A stretch of 64,000 nucleotides of DNA from Kutzneria kofuensis (GTDB lineage: Bacteria > Actinomycetota > Actinomycetes > Mycobacteriales > Pseudonocardiaceae): assembly GCF_014203355.1 (NCBI RefSeq), contig NZ_JACHIR010000001.1:744001-808000 (forward strand). Reading direction: 5' to 3'. Made by a program: the position numbers and the translations under genes. Positions 52,990 to 62,621 of the stretch are shown here, piece after piece (positions within the stretch are counted from its first letter, which is position 1; every line of letters starts with the position of its first letter). The notes beneath the pieces were generated by a model that was given only the letters and a program-made list of their open reading frames with translations, did no database searches and was not told where the DNA came from.

Positions 52990-55086
52990 GTGTCCGACAC
53001 CGACGAAGTCACCCGGCTGACCACCGCCCATCTGCCCCAGGACTGGACCGAGCTGGACAAGCGCGCGGTTGACACGATCCGGGTGCTGGCGGCCGACGCC
53101 GTGCAGAAGGCCGGCAACGGCCACCCCGGCACCGCGATGAGCCTCGCCCCGGCCGCGTACACCCTGTTCCAGCGGGTCATGCGGCACGACCCGACCGACC
53201 CGCACTGGCTGGGCCGGGACCGGTTCGTGCTGTCCGCCGGGCATTCCAGCCTGACCCTGTACCTGCAGCTGTTCCTGGCCGGCTACGGCCTGGAACTCGA
53301 CGACATCAAGGCGCTGCGGACCTGGGGCTCCAAGACCCCGGGCCACCCGGAGGTGCACCACACCGCGGGCGTGGAGATCACCACCGGCCCGCTGGGCAGC
53401 GGCCTGGCCTCCGCGGTCGGCATGGCCATGGCGGCCCGCCGCGAGCGCGGCCTGTTCGACCCGGACGCCGCGCCCGGCCAGAGCCCGTTCGACCACCACG
53501 TCTACGTGATCGCCTCCGACGGCGACATCGAGGAGGGCGTCACCTCCGAGGCGTGCTCGCTCGCCGGCACCCAGCAGCTGGGCAACCTCACCCTGATCTA
53601 CGACGACAACAAGATCTCGATCGAGGACGACACCACGATCGCGCTGTCCGAGGACACCGCCAAGCGGTACGAGGCCTACGGCTGGCACGTGCAGGTCGTC
53701 GAGAGCGGCGAGAACGTGCAGGGCCTGCTGGACGCGCTGGCGGCGGCCAAGGCCGAGACCGAGCGGCCCTCGATCATCGTGTTGCGCACGATCATCGGCT
53801 ACCCGGCGCCGACCAAGATGAACACCGGCAAGGCGCACGGCGCCGCGCTGGGCGAGGACGAGATCGTCGAGATCAAGAAGATCCTCGGTTTCGACCCCGA
53901 GGTGAAGTTCCCGATCTCCGACGAGGTTCTGGCGCACACCCGCAAGGCGGTCGAGCGCGGCAACGCGGCCCACGTGGAGTGGCAGAAGTCCTTCGACGTG
54001 TGGGCGGCGGCCAACCCGGAGCGCAAGGCGCTGCTGGACCGGCTGACCGCGCGGGAGCTGCCGGCCGGCTGGGCGGAGAAGGTGCCGACCTGGACCCCGG
54101 ACCCGAAGGGCGTCGCCACCCGCAAGGCGTCCAACGAGATCCTGTCCGCGCTCGGCGAGGTGCTGCCGGAGCTGTGGGGCGGCTCGGCCGACCTGGCCGA
54201 GAGCAACCTCACCACCATCAAGGGCGCGGACTCGTTCGGCCCGACCTCCATCTCCACCAAGGAGTGGAAGGCCAACCCGTACGGCCGGACGCTGCACTTC
54301 GGCATCCGCGAGCACGCGATGGGCATGATCCTCAACGGCATCGCGCTGCACGGCCCGACCCGCCCGTACGGCGGCACCTTCCTCGTCTTCAGCGACTACA
54401 TGCGGCCCGCGGTCCGGCTGGCCGCGCTGATGGGCATCCCCGTCACCTACGTGTGGACGCACGACTCGATCGGCCTCGGCGAGGACGGCCCGACGCACCA
54501 GCCGATCGAGCACTACGCGGCGCTGCGGGCGATCCCGGGCCTGGCGTTCGTCCGCCCCGGCGACGCCAACGAGACCGCGTTCGCCTGGCGGGCCCTGATC
54601 TCCCGGCACGACCACCCGACCGGCCTGGCGCTGAGCCGGCAGAACCTGCCGGTGCTCGAGGGCACCGACGCCGACGGCGTGGCCAAGGGCGGCTACGTGC
54701 TGGCCGACGCGTCCGACGGCGAGCCCCAGCTGGTGATCATCGCCACGGGCTCCGAGCTGCAGATCGCGGTCGAGGCCCGGAAGGTCCTCGAGGCCGAGGG
54801 CGTTGCAACACGTGTGGTGTCCATGCCGTGCGTCGAGTGGTTCGACGAGCAGGACCAGTCCTACCGGGACCAGGTGCTGCCGCCGTCCGTGAAGGCACGG
54901 GTGACGGTCGAGGCGGGCATCGCCCAGCCGTGGCACCGGTTCGCCGGGGACGCGGGTGAGATCGTTTCGATCGAGCACTTCGGGGCATCCGCTGACTATC
55001 AGACGTTGTTCCGCGAGTTCGGTTTCACGACCGAGAAGGTCGTGGAAGCCGCACGCCGAAGCATCGCCAAGGTGGAGGGAAAGTAA
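52990..55086 (+). CDS. tkt: Transketolase
   Basis: A 698-residue TPP enzyme of the non-oxidative pentose phosphate pathway. Motifs: [37 protein letters not shown], the TPP/metal motif [20 protein letters not shown] to [26 protein letters not shown], and [20 protein letters not shown]. It moves two-carbon units between sugar phosphates. GTG start 52990. It heads a six-gene operon; tal follows after 2 bp. Confidence 0.97.
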   Translation: MSDTDEVTRLTTAHLPQDWTELDKRAVDTIRVLAADAVQKAGNGHPGTAMSLAPAAYTLFQRVMRHDPTDPHWLGRDRFVLSAGHSSLTLYLQLFLAGYGLELDDIKALRTWGSKTPGHPEVHHTAGVEITTGPLGSGLASAVGMAMAARRERGLFDPDAAPGQSPFDHHVYVIASDGDIEEGVTSEACSLAGTQQLGNLTLIYDDNKISIEDDTTIALSEDTAKRYEAYGWHVQVVESGENVQGLLDALAAAKAETERPSIIVLRTIIGYPAPTKMNTGKAHGAALGEDEIVEIKKILGFDPEVKFPISDEVLAHTRKAVERGNAAHVEWQKSFDVWAAANPERKALLDRLTARELPAGWAEKVPTWTPDPKGVATRKASNEILSALGEVLPELWGGSADLAESNLTTIKGADSFGPTSISTKEWKANPYGRTLHFGIREHAMGMILNGIALHGPTRPYGGTFLVFSDYMRPAVRLAALMGIPVTYVWTHDSIGLGEDGPTHQPIEHYAALRAIPGLAFVRPGDANETAFAWRALISRHDHPTGLALSRQNLPVLEGTDADGVAKGGYVLADASDGEPQLVIIATGSELQIAVEARKVLEAEGVATRVVSMPCVEWFDEQDQSYRDQVLPPSVKARVTVEAGIAQPWHRFAGDAGEIVSIEHFGASADYQTLFREFGFTTEKVVEAARRSIAKVEGK

Positions 55087-55088
55087 TC

Positions 55089-56201
55089 ATGAGCGCCAAC
55101 AACTTGGCCGCGCTCAGCGAGGCCGGCGTGTCGATCTGGCTCGACGACCTGTCGCGGAGCCGGCTGCAGACCGGCAGCCTGGTGTCGCTGATCAAGGACA
55201 AGAACGTCGTCGGCGTGACGACGAACCCGACGATCTTCGCCAGCGCGCTGTCCCACGGCGAGGCCTACGACGAGCAGGTCCGTGAGCTGGCCGCCCGCGG
55301 CGCCGACGTGGACGCGGTGGTCCGCGAGCTCACCACGACCGACGTGCGCAACGCGTGCGACGTGTTCCGGGAGACCTACCAGGCCTCCGGCGGCAAGGAC
55401 GGCCGCGTGTCGATCGAGGTCTCCCCGCAGCTGGCGCACGACACCGACGCCACCGTGGCCGAGGCTCTCGACCTGTGGAAGACGGTCGACCGCCCGAACC
55501 TGATGGTGAAGATCCCGGCGACCGTCGAGGGCCTGCCGGCCATCACCCGCACGCTCGCCGAGGGCGTCAGCGTGAACGTGACGCTGATCTTCTCGGTGCA
55601 GCGCTACCTGGACGTGATGGACGCGTTCATCGCCGGCATCGAGCAGGCGCGGGCCAACGGCCACGACATCTCCCGGATCCACTCGGTGGCCTCCTTCTTC
55701 GTGTCCCGTGTGGACACCGAGGTGGACAAGCGGCTGAAGGCGATCGGCACCCCGGAGGCCGAGGCGCTGCTGGGCCAGGCCGCCATCGCCAACGCCCGGC
55801 TGGCCTACGCCGCCTACGTCGGCGCGTTCAGCACGCCGCGCTGGCAGGAGCTGGCCGCGGCCGGCGCGCACGCGCAGCGTCCACTGTGGGCGTCGACCGG
55901 CGTGAAGGACCCGGCCTACTCCGACACCCGCTACGTCGACGAGCTCGTCGTCGACAACGTGGTGAACACCATGCCGGAGAAGACGCTGGACGCGGTGGCC
56001 GACCACGCGAACCTGCGCGGCGACACGGTCACCGGCACCGAGGAGCAGGCCCAGGAGGCGTTCGACGCCCTGGAGCAGGCCGGCATCGACATCGACGACG
56101 TCTACGACGTGCTCGAGCGCGAGGGCGTGGAGAAGTTCGACAAGTCCTGGGCCGAGCTGCTCGAGACCGTGCAGGCCCAGCTGGACAAGGCGAAGGGCTG
56201 A
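55089..56201 (+). CDS. tal: Transaldolase
   Basis: A 370-residue actinobacterial-type transaldolase. It has [36 protein letters not shown], and the Schiff-base lysine region [38 protein letters not shown] and [16 protein letters not shown] follow. It transfers a three-carbon dihydroxyacetone unit in the pentose phosphate pathway. The longer C-terminal half is usual for the mycobacterial form. Gaps to neighbours are 2 and 6 bp. Confidence 0.96.
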   Translation: MSANNLAALSEAGVSIWLDDLSRSRLQTGSLVSLIKDKNVVGVTTNPTIFASALSHGEAYDEQVRELAARGADVDAVVRELTTTDVRNACDVFRETYQASGGKDGRVSIEVSPQLAHDTDATVAEALDLWKTVDRPNLMVKIPATVEGLPAITRTLAEGVSVNVTLIFSVQRYLDVMDAFIAGIEQARANGHDISRIHSVASFFVSRVDTEVDKRLKAIGTPEAEALLGQAAIANARLAYAAYVGAFSTPRWQELAAAGAHAQRPLWASTGVKDPAYSDTRYVDELVVDNVVNTMPEKTLDAVADHANLRGDTVTGTEEQAQEAFDALEQAGIDIDDVYDVLEREGVEKFDKSWAELLETVQAQLDKAKG

Positions 56202-56207
56202 ATCACT

Positions 56208-57821
56208 GTGGGGATCTCCGTCGACATCGTCCACGACGGCCTCGCCGAGCAGGCGCGTCCGCTGGTGGACCAGCTGATCGCGGACAAGGTCGCGTCCAAG
56301 CTGGCCGCGCAGGACGCGACGCTGTGGGGGCCGGACGCCCAGCCCGAGGCGTCCATCCGGCTGAGCTGGACCACGCTGCACGAGAGCTCCCGGGCGCTGG
56401 TCGGTGAGATCGAGGCGCTGCAGGCCGAGCTGGCCGGCGAGGGCATCGACCGCATCGTGCTGGCCGGCATGGGCGGCTCCTCGCTGGCGCCGGAGGTGAT
56501 CACCGCGACGGCCGGCGTGCCGCTGGTCGTGCTGGACACCACCGACGCCGGCCAGGTGGCCGACGCGCTGGCCGGCGACCTGTCCCGGACCGCGATCGTG
56601 GTGTCGTCCAAGTCCGGCGGCACCGTCGAGACCGACAGCCACCGCCGCATCTTCGAGAAGGCCTTCACCGAGGCCGGCATCGACGCGGCCAGCCGCATCG
56701 TCGTGGTCACCGACCCCGGCTCGCCGCTGGAGAAGCTGGCCACCGAGGCGGGCTACCGCAAGGTGTTCACCGCCGACCCGCACGTCGGCGGCCGCTACTC
56801 GGCGCTGACCGCGTTCGGCCTGGTGCCGGCCGGTCTGGCCGGCGCCGACGTCGCCGCGCTGCTCGACGACGCGGCGGCGGCGTTCAAGCTGCTGTCGCTC
56901 GACGACGACACCAACCCCGCCCTGTGGCTGGGGGCGGCGTGGGGCGCGGCGCACGCGCAGGGCGCGGAGAAGGTCATCCTGGCCGACACCGGCTCGGGCG
57001 TGAAGGGCTTCCCCGACTGGGCGGAGCAGCTGATCGCCGAGTCCACCGGCAAGCAGGGCACCGGCCTGCTGCCGGTGGCGGTGGAGAACGCGGACGCGCC
57101 CGGCTTCGTCACCGCCGGCACCGACGCCACGCCGATCGCCATCGGCCCGGACGTGGACGCCGCGTTCATGAGCACCGCCGGCGAGCTCGGCGGCCTGTTC
57201 CTGCTGTGGGAGTTCGCCACCGCCATCGCCGGCCGGCTGATCGGCATCAACCCGTTCGACCAGCCCGACGTGGAGGCGGCCAAGGCCGCCGCCCGCGCAC
57301 TGCTGGACAAGCCGGTGGGCGGCGAGGAGGCCGCGCCGAACCTGACCATCGGCGCCGTCGAGGTGTACGAGAGCGGCGAGTGGCTGCCGGCCACGGCGAC
57401 CACGCTGGCCGATGTTCTGAACGCCTTCCTGGCCGCCGCGCCCGATCACGGTTACGTGGCCGTGCAGGCGTACCTGGACCGGCTCGACGACGCCTCCGCC
57501 GCCGTGCTGCGGCCGGCCATCGCCCGGGCCAGCCGGCTGCAGACGACGTTCGGCTGGGGCCCGCGGTTCCTGCACTCGACCGGCCAGTACCACAAGGGCG
57601 GCCACCAGAACGGCGTGTTCCTGCAGATCACCGGCGCGGTGGCGCAGGACCTCGAGGTGCCGGACCGGCCGTACACGCTGGGCGTGCTCCAGCACGCGCA
57701 GGCGCTGGGCGACGGCCAGGTGCTCGCCGAGCACGGCCGACCGGTGCTGCGCCTGCACCTGACCGACCGGGCCGCCGGCCTGGTCGAGCTGACCAAGGCC
57801 GTCCAGGAGGTCAAGAGGTGA
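56208..57821 (+). CDS. pgi: Glucose-6-phosphate isomerase
   Basis: A 537-residue SIS-fold protein. It has VLAGMGGSSLAPEVITATAG, IVVSSKSGGTVETDSHRRIF (phosphate-binding SIS loop), VGGRYSALTAFGLVP, VTDPGSPLEKLA and the C-terminal STGQYHKGGHQNGVFLQI with catalytic His. It interconverts glucose-6-P and fructose-6-P, linking the operon to glycolysis. It is more diverged than housekeeping Pgi, as is usual for the pentose-phosphate-cluster version. GTG start; 4-bp GTGA overlap with zwf. Confidence 0.93.
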   Translation: MGISVDIVHDGLAEQARPLVDQLIADKVASKLAAQDATLWGPDAQPEASIRLSWTTLHESSRALVGEIEALQAELAGEGIDRIVLAGMGGSSLAPEVITATAGVPLVVLDTTDAGQVADALAGDLSRTAIVVSSKSGGTVETDSHRRIFEKAFTEAGIDAASRIVVVTDPGSPLEKLATEAGYRKVFTADPHVGGRYSALTAFGLVPAGLAGADVAALLDDAAAAFKLLSLDDDTNPALWLGAAWGAAHAQGAEKVILADTGSGVKGFPDWAEQLIAESTGKQGTGLLPVAVENADAPGFVTAGTDATPIAIGPDVDAAFMSTAGELGGLFLLWEFATAIAGRLIGINPFDQPDVEAAKAAARALLDKPVGGEEAAPNLTIGAVEVYESGEWLPATATTLADVLNAFLAAAPDHGYVAVQAYLDRLDDASAAVLRPAIARASRLQTTFGWGPRFLHSTGQYHKGGHQNGVFLQITGAVAQDLEVPDRPYTLGVLQHAQALGDGQVLAEHGRPVLRLHLTDRAAGLVELTKAVQEVKR

Positions 57822-59344
57822 GCAGCTGGCGTAACCCGCTGCGGGACGAGCGGGACAAGCGGCTGCCCCGGATCGCGGGGCCGTGCGGCCTGGTGATCTT
57901 CGGGGTGACCGGCGACCTGTCCCGCAAGAAGCTGATGCCGGCGATCTACGACCTGGCCAACCGGGGGCTGCTGCCGCCGGGCTTCGCGCTGACCGGGTTC
58001 GCCCGCCGGGACTGGGCCAACGAGGACTTCGGCGAGGTCGTGCACGAGGCGGTCAAGCAGCACGCCCGCACGCCCTACCGGGCCGAGGTCTGGAACCAGC
58101 TGGCCGAGGGCATCCGGTTCGTGCAGGGCACGTTCGACGACGACAACGCGTTCGACAACCTGGCCAAGACGGTCCGGGAGCTGGACGAGCAGCGCGGCAC
58201 CGGTGGCAACCACGCGTTCTACCTGTCCATCCCGCCCAGCGCGTTCCCGGTCGTGACCAAGCAGCTGGCCCGCGCCGGGCTGGCCGAGCAGGACGCCGAG
58301 CAGTGGCGCCGGGTCGTCATCGAGAAGCCGTTCGGGCACGACCTGAAGTCGGCCAAGGAACTCAACAACGTCGTCAACGACGTGTTCCCCGAGGACTCGG
58401 TGTTCCGCATCGACCACTACCTCGGCAAGGAGACGGTGCAGAACATCCTGGCGCTGCGCTTCGCCAACCAGATGTTCGAGCCGATCTGGAACGCCAACTA
58501 CGTCGACCACGTGCAGATCACCATGGCCGAGGACATCGGCCTCGGCGGTCGCGCCGGCTACTACGACGGCATCGGCGCGGCGCGGGACGTGATCCAGAAC
58601 CACCTGCTGCAGCTGATGGCGCTGACCGCGATGGAGGAGCCCGTCTCCTTCCACCCGCGGGCGCTGCGGGCCGAGAAGATCAAGGTGCTGTCGGCGGCGC
58701 GGGTTCCCACGCCGTACGACGAGACCACCGCCCGCGGCCAGTACACCGGCGGGTGGCAGGGCGGCCAGAAGGTGCTCGGCCTGCTGGAGGAGGGCGGCTT
58801 CGCCAAGGACTCCAAGACCGAGACCTACGCCGGCATCACGCTGGAGATCAACACCCGCCGCTGGGCCGGCGTGCCGTTCTACCTGCGGCACGGCAAGCGG
58901 CTGGGCCGCAAGGTCACCGAGATCGCGGTGGTCTTCAAGCGGGCGCCGCACCTGCCGTTCGACTCCACGGCCACCGAGGAGCTGGGGCAGAACGCCCTGG
59001 TCATCCGGGTGCAGCCGGACGAGGGCGTGACCATGCGGTTCGGCTCCAAGGTGCCGGGCAACGCCATGGAGGTCCGGGACGTCACCATGGACTTCGGCTA
59101 CGGCCACGCCTTCACCGAGTCCTCGCCCGAGGCCTACGAGCGGCTCATCCTGGACGTGCTGCTCGGCGAGCCGTCGCTGTTCCCGATGAACGAAGAGGTC
59201 GAGCTGTCCTGGCAGATCCTGGACCCGGTGCTGAACCACTGGGCCAAGCAGGGCGCGCCGGAGGGCTACGCCCCCGGCAGCTGGGGACCGCCCTCGGCCG
59301 ACCAGATGCTCACCCGCACCGGTCGTCATTGGAGGCGCCCGTGA
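57818..59344 (+). CDS. zwf: Glucose-6-phosphate 1-dehydrogenase
   Basis: A 508-residue enzyme catalysing the first oxidative step of the pentose phosphate pathway and generating NADPH. The dinucleotide motif is FGVTGDLSRKKLMPAIYDLA. The active-site segment FRIDHYLGKETVQN is near residue 200, with EKPFGHDL and the C-terminal GVPFYLRHGKRLGRK. GTG start overlaps the pgi stop, and its stop overlaps the opcA start (GTGA), so Zwf and its activator are made together. Confidence 0.97.
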   Translation: MSSWRNPLRDERDKRLPRIAGPCGLVIFGVTGDLSRKKLMPAIYDLANRGLLPPGFALTGFARRDWANEDFGEVVHEAVKQHARTPYRAEVWNQLAEGIRFVQGTFDDDNAFDNLAKTVRELDEQRGTGGNHAFYLSIPPSAFPVVTKQLARAGLAEQDAEQWRRVVIEKPFGHDLKSAKELNNVVNDVFPEDSVFRIDHYLGKETVQNILALRFANQMFEPIWNANYVDHVQITMAEDIGLGGRAGYYDGIGAARDVIQNHLLQLMALTAMEEPVSFHPRALRAEKIKVLSAARVPTPYDETTARGQYTGGWQGGQKVLGLLEEGGFAKDSKTETYAGITLEINTRRWAGVPFYLRHGKRLGRKVTEIAVVFKRAPHLPFDSTATEELGQNALVIRVQPDEGVTMRFGSKVPGNAMEVRDVTMDFGYGHAFTESSPEAYERLILDVLLGEPSLFPMNEEVELSWQILDPVLNHWAKQGAPEGYAPGSWGPPSADQMLTRTGRHWRRP

Positions 59345-60432
59345 TCATCGACCTGCCGTCCACCACGACCGCCCAGGTCAACAGCAAGCTGGTGGAGGTC
59401 CGCGAGACCGGTGGCGCGGTCGCGCTCGGCCGGGTGCTGACGCTGGTGATCGTCACCGACGACAGCGCGAAGACCGAGGACGCCATCCAGGCGGCCAACG
59501 AGGCCAGCCGCGAGCACCCGTGCCGGGTGATCGTGCTGGCCCGTGGGGCCCGCAAGGCCGCGGCCCGGCTGGACGCCCAGATCCGGGTCGGCGGCGACGC
59601 CGGCGCCAGCGACGTCATCGTGCTGCGGCTCTACGGGCCGCTGGCCGACCAGGCCGCCAGCTGCGTCGTGCCGCTGCTGCTGCCGGACGCGCCGGTGGTG
59701 GCGTGGTGGCCGTCCGAGGCGCCGGACGTGCCGTCCGAGGACTCCATCGGGCAGCTGGCCACCCGCCGGATCACCGACTCCGCCGCCGAGAAGAACCCGA
59801 TCAAGGCGTTGGAGCAACGTCGCAAGTCCTATGTGGACGGCGACACCGACCTGGCGTGGACCCGGCTGACCAACTGGCGGGCGCAGCTCGCCTCGGCGCT
59901 GGACCTGCCGCCGTACGAGAAGGTCACCGCGGCCACCGTGGTCGGCGAGGCCGACTCGCCGTCCTCGGAGCTGCTGGCCGGCTGGTTCGCCTCGCGGCTG
60001 AACGTGCCGGTGAGCCGGGCCAAGGCCACCAGCGGCGAGGGCATCGTGCAGGTGACGCTGCAGCGCCGCTCCGGGGCCGTGGACCTGCTGCGGCCCGACG
60101 CCAAGACCGGCACGCTCACCCAGCCGGGCCAGCCCGACCGCCGGATCGCCCTGCAGCGCCGTTCGGTGCGGGACTGCCTGGCCGAGGAGCTGCGGCGGCT
60201 CGACCCCGACGAGATCTACGAGGCCGCCCTGAAGGCGGTGCCGAAGGTCACCAAGGGCCGGGTGGCGACTTCGTCGTCCAAACCCGCCGCGAAGCCGGCG
60301 CCCGCCAAGGCTTCCGCGGAGTCCAAGGCGAAGGCGGCGGCGGAGACCAAGGCCAAGGCGGAGGCTCCCGCGGCCGAGGCCAAGCCGAAGCGGGCCGCCG
60401 CGAAGAAGGCGACCGCCAAGGCCGAGTCGTGA
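59341..60432 (+). CDS. opcA: OpcA, glucose-6-phosphate dehydrogenase assembly protein, with Lys/Ala-rich tail
   Basis: A 363-residue protein. The first ~305 residues are OpcA: LPSTTTAQVNSKLVEVRETG, RVLTLVIVTDD, PDAPVVAWWPSEAPDVPSED, RRITDSAAEKNPIKALEQRR, and YVDGDTDLAWTRLTNWRAQL. OpcA activates and assembles Zwf in actinobacteria and cyanobacteria. Unusually, residues about 308-363 are a Lys/Ala/Pro repeat tail (SSSKPAAKPAPAKASAESKA onward to AAKKATAKAES) like histone H1 or HU-tail sequences. Overlaps zwf and pgl by 4 bp each. Confidence 0.93.
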   Translation: MIIDLPSTTTAQVNSKLVEVRETGGAVALGRVLTLVIVTDDSAKTEDAIQAANEASREHPCRVIVLARGARKAAARLDAQIRVGGDAGASDVIVLRLYGPLADQAASCVVPLLLPDAPVVAWWPSEAPDVPSEDSIGQLATRRITDSAAEKNPIKALEQRRKSYVDGDTDLAWTRLTNWRAQLASALDLPPYEKVTAATVVGEADSPSSELLAGWFASRLNVPVSRAKATSGEGIVQVTLQRRSGAVDLLRPDAKTGTLTQPGQPDRRIALQRRSVRDCLAEELRRLDPDEIYEAALKAVPKVTKGRVATSSSKPAAKPAPAKASAESKAKAAAETKAKAEAPAAEAKPKRAAAKKATAKAES

Positions 60433-61160
60433 CCCGTCCCGATGTTGTGGTCCACAGCGGCGGCGACCTCTTGGCCGCCGCCGCTGCGGCCCGCCTGCTC
60501 ACCAAGCTCGTGGACGCCCAGGCCGCTCGCGGCTCGGCGTCCCTGGTGCTGACCGGCGGCCGTACCGGCAATGCCGTCATGGAGCACGTGCGGGACAGCC
60601 CCGCCCGGGACGCCGTCGACTGGTCCCGGGTCGATTTCTACTGGGGCGACGAGCGTTTCCTGCCGGCCGGGCATCCCGACCGGAACGAGACGCAGGCCCG
60701 GGCGGCGTTGCTGGACCACATCCCCCTGGACCCGGCCCGGGTGCACGTCATGGAGCCGTCCGACGGCCGTTTCGGCGACGACCCCGACGCCGCCGCCGCG
60801 GACTACGCCCGGCTCCTCGGCTCCCCCGTGCCCGCTTTCGACGTGCTGCTGCTGGGCGTCGGCGAAGAGGGGCACACCGCCTCCATCTTCCCCGACTCCC
60901 CCGCGGTGCACGAGACCTCGCGGACCGTCGTCGCCGTGCGGGACTGCCCCAAGCCCCCGCCGACCCGGGTCTCCCTCACCCTGCCGGCCATCCGCTATGC
61001 CGACGAGGTGTGGCTGATGACCACCGGCGAGGCCAAGGCCGACCCGGTGGCCCGGGCCCTGGCCGGCGCCACCGAGGTGGAAATCCCCGCCGCCGGCGCC
61101 CGCGGCACCCACCGCACGCTGTGGCTCCTGGATTCCGCCGCAGCCGCGAAGATTTCCTGA
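60429..61160 (+). CDS. pgl: 6-phosphogluconolactonase
   Basis: A 243-residue DevB/NagB-fold enzyme hydrolysing 6-phosphogluconolactone, the Zwf product. It has ASLVLTGGRTGNAVMEHV, VDFYWGDERFLPAGHPDRNE, VLLLGVGEEGHTASIFPDSP (catalytic His region) and RVSLTLPAIRYADEVWLM. GTG overlaps the opcA stop (GTGA). It closes the tkt-tal-pgi-zwf-opcA-pgl unit; a hairpin follows at 61172-61201. Confidence 0.95.
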   Translation: MTRPDVVVHSGGDLLAAAAAARLLTKLVDAQAARGSASLVLTGGRTGNAVMEHVRDSPARDAVDWSRVDFYWGDERFLPAGHPDRNETQARAALLDHIPLDPARVHVMEPSDGRFGDDPDAAAADYARLLGSPVPAFDVLLLGVGEEGHTASIFPDSPAVHETSRTVVAVRDCPKPPPTRVSLTLPAIRYADEVWLMTTGEAKADPVARALAGATEVEIPAAGARGTHRTLWLLDSAAAAKIS

Positions 61161-61171
61161 CGGTTCTGCCC

Positions 61172-61201
61172 AGCTGTCCTCGGCTTCGACCGAGGGCAGC
61201 T
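61172..61201 (+). terminator. Hairpin closing the pentose-phosphate operon
   Basis: AGCTGTCCTCGG and CCGAGGGCAGCT pair over a 6-nt loop with one G-U, 11 bp past the pgl stop. It precedes TAGGCT (61201-61206), the likely -10 of the next gene. Confidence 0.6.
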
Positions 61202-61214
61202 AGGCTCCCGTCGC

Positions 61215-62015
61215 ATGGAGACCGACCTCGCCCTCGCCGACGGCCGCACCCTGCACGTGTACGACACGGGCTCCGGCGTTCCGGTCTTCTGGCATCACGG
61301 CACCCCGCAGGTCGGCGCCGTCCCCGCTCCTTTGCTTGCGCTGCCGGGCATTCGCTGGCTGTCGTATGACCGTCCCGGCTACGGCGGCTCCACCGCTTCG
61401 CCCGGCCGCACCATCGGCTCCGCCGCCTCCGATGTCGCCGCGATCGCCGATTCCCTTGGCATTTCCCGGTTTTCCGTGCTCGGCCACTCCGGCGGCGGCA
61501 ACCATGCCTTCGCCTGCGCGGCGTTGCTGCCCGACCGGGTCGTCCGCTGCGTGACGGCCGGCGCCATCGCCCCGTTCGAGCCGGCCGGTCTGGACTGGTG
61601 GGCCGGCATGGTCGCCCCCGACGAGCTGCACGCCTCCGTGGCCGGCCGGGACGCGCTCGCCGCGCAACTCGCCTCGGCCCCGTTCGACGAGAACTCCTTC
61701 ACCCCCGCCGATCATGCCGCCGTCTCCGGCGCATGGGCCGACCTCGGCCGCAACTCCGCCCTGGCCACCGCCAACGGCCTCGACGGCCTGATCGACGACG
61801 ACCTCGCCTACGTGTCCCCGTGGGGCTTCGACCCCGGGGAGATCCGCTGCCCGGCGCTGCTTCTACACGGAGTCGAGGACCGCGTGATCCCCTTTTCCCA
61901 CGCCGAATGGCTCGCCCGCCACCTACCCGACGCCACCCTCCGTCCGTCCTCTTCGGACGGTCACATCTCCGCCCTGGACCGCGTTCTCGACGTGGTTGAA
62001 TTCCTGCATGGCTAA
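61215..62015 (+). CDS. Alpha/beta-fold hydrolase
   Basis: A 266-residue cytosolic hydrolase. It has VPVFWHHGTPQVG (oxyanion region), LSYDRPGYGGS, the nucleophile elbow VLGHSGGGNHAFACA, the acid in LLLHGVEDRVIPFSH and the His in SSDGHISALD. The substrate is unknown. TAGGCT lies 8 nt before the ATG, so it is probably leaderless and transcribed independently of the upstream operon. It overlaps the next short frame by 8 bp. Confidence 0.85.
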   Translation: METDLALADGRTLHVYDTGSGVPVFWHHGTPQVGAVPAPLLALPGIRWLSYDRPGYGGSTASPGRTIGSAASDVAAIADSLGISRFSVLGHSGGGNHAFACAALLPDRVVRCVTAGAIAPFEPAGLDWWAGMVAPDELHASVAGRDALAAQLASAPFDENSFTPADHAAVSGAWADLGRNSALATANGLDGLIDDDLAYVSPWGFDPGEIRCPALLLHGVEDRVIPFSHAEWLARHLPDATLRPSSSDGHISALDRVLDVVEFLHG

Positions 62016-62085
62016 GACCGCCCTGCTGGTGATGTTCCCTCAGCAGGCCGACGTCCTCACCGTCGCCGAGTGGACCGGGGCGTGA
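62008..62085 (+). CDS. Possible 25-residue coupling peptide or gene remnant
   Basis: ATG 62008 to TGA 62085 reads AKTALLVMFPQQADVLTVAE and ends WTGA. It starts inside the hydrolase gene and ends in a GTGA overlap with the kinase gene. It could couple translation of the two genes or be the remnant of a longer protein. No family is recognisable. Confidence 0.3.
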   Translation: MAKTALLVMFPQQADVLTVAEWTGA

Positions 62086-62531
62086 CCAAGGTTCTCGTCA
62101 CCGGCATGTCCGGCACCGGCAAGTCCTCCGCGCTGCGGGCCCTCGCGGCGCGGGGACACCGGACCGTCGACACCGACTCCTCCCGCTGGAGCCGCTGGGA
62201 GGGCACCGACTGGATCTGGCGCGAGGAAGCCGTGTCCGCCCTGCTCCAGGTCGAGGGCCCCGTGTTCGTCTCCGGCTGCAAGTCCAACCAGGGCCGCTTC
62301 TATCCCCTCTTCGACCACATCGTGCTGCTCAGCGCCCCCGCGCACGTCCTGCTGGCCCGCATCGCCGCCCGCACCGACAACCCCTACGGCAAGTCCCCCG
62401 CCGAACGGGCCGAGATCCTCGCCAACCTGGCCGCAGTCGAACCCCTGCTCCGCGCCACCTGCACCCTGGAGATCGACACCACCGCGCCCCTGGCCGACGT
62501 CGTGCGCCAGCTGGAGAACCTCGTCGGCTGA
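62082..62531 (+). CDS. P-loop kinase-like protein (shikimate/adenylate-kinase fold)
   Basis: A 149-residue nucleotide kinase-like protein. Walker A is VTGMSGTGKSSALRALAARG, with TVDTDSSRWSRW as the likely acceptor/Mg segment, FVSGCKSNQGRFYPLFDHIV, and an Arg lid LLARIAARTDNPYGKSPAER. It belongs to the AAA_18/shikimate-kinase-like small P-loop proteins common in actinobacteria. Phosphorylation of a small molecule is likely; the substrate is unknown. GTG 62082 is favoured by the overlap with the upstream stop; GTG 62070 is possible. Confidence 0.82.
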   Translation: MTKVLVTGMSGTGKSSALRALAARGHRTVDTDSSRWSRWEGTDWIWREEAVSALLQVEGPVFVSGCKSNQGRFYPLFDHIVLLSAPAHVLLARIAARTDNPYGKSPAERAEILANLAAVEPLLRATCTLEIDTTAPLADVVRQLENLVG

Positions 62532-62584
62532 GGCTCTGGAAGGGTTCGACGCCGTCAAGCTCGACCCGATCGTCCCCTGAGGAC

Positions 62585-62612
62585 GGTGGAGGGCAGCGGA
62601 CCGCCCTCCACC
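62585..62612. terminator. Bidirectional terminator hairpin
   Basis: GGTGGAGGGC (62585-62594) and GCCCTCCACC (62603-62612) pair perfectly over 8 nt, between the convergent kinase and SGNH-hydrolase genes. Confidence 0.75.
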
Positions 62613-62621
62613 GCAAGGGAA

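Noticed and set aside
54999-59329. Long minus-strand open frames (919 and 625 codons) opposite tal, pgi and zwf
   Set aside because: Low-complexity Val/Gly/Arg/His translations antisense to recognisable pentose-phosphate enzymes; codon-bias shadows.
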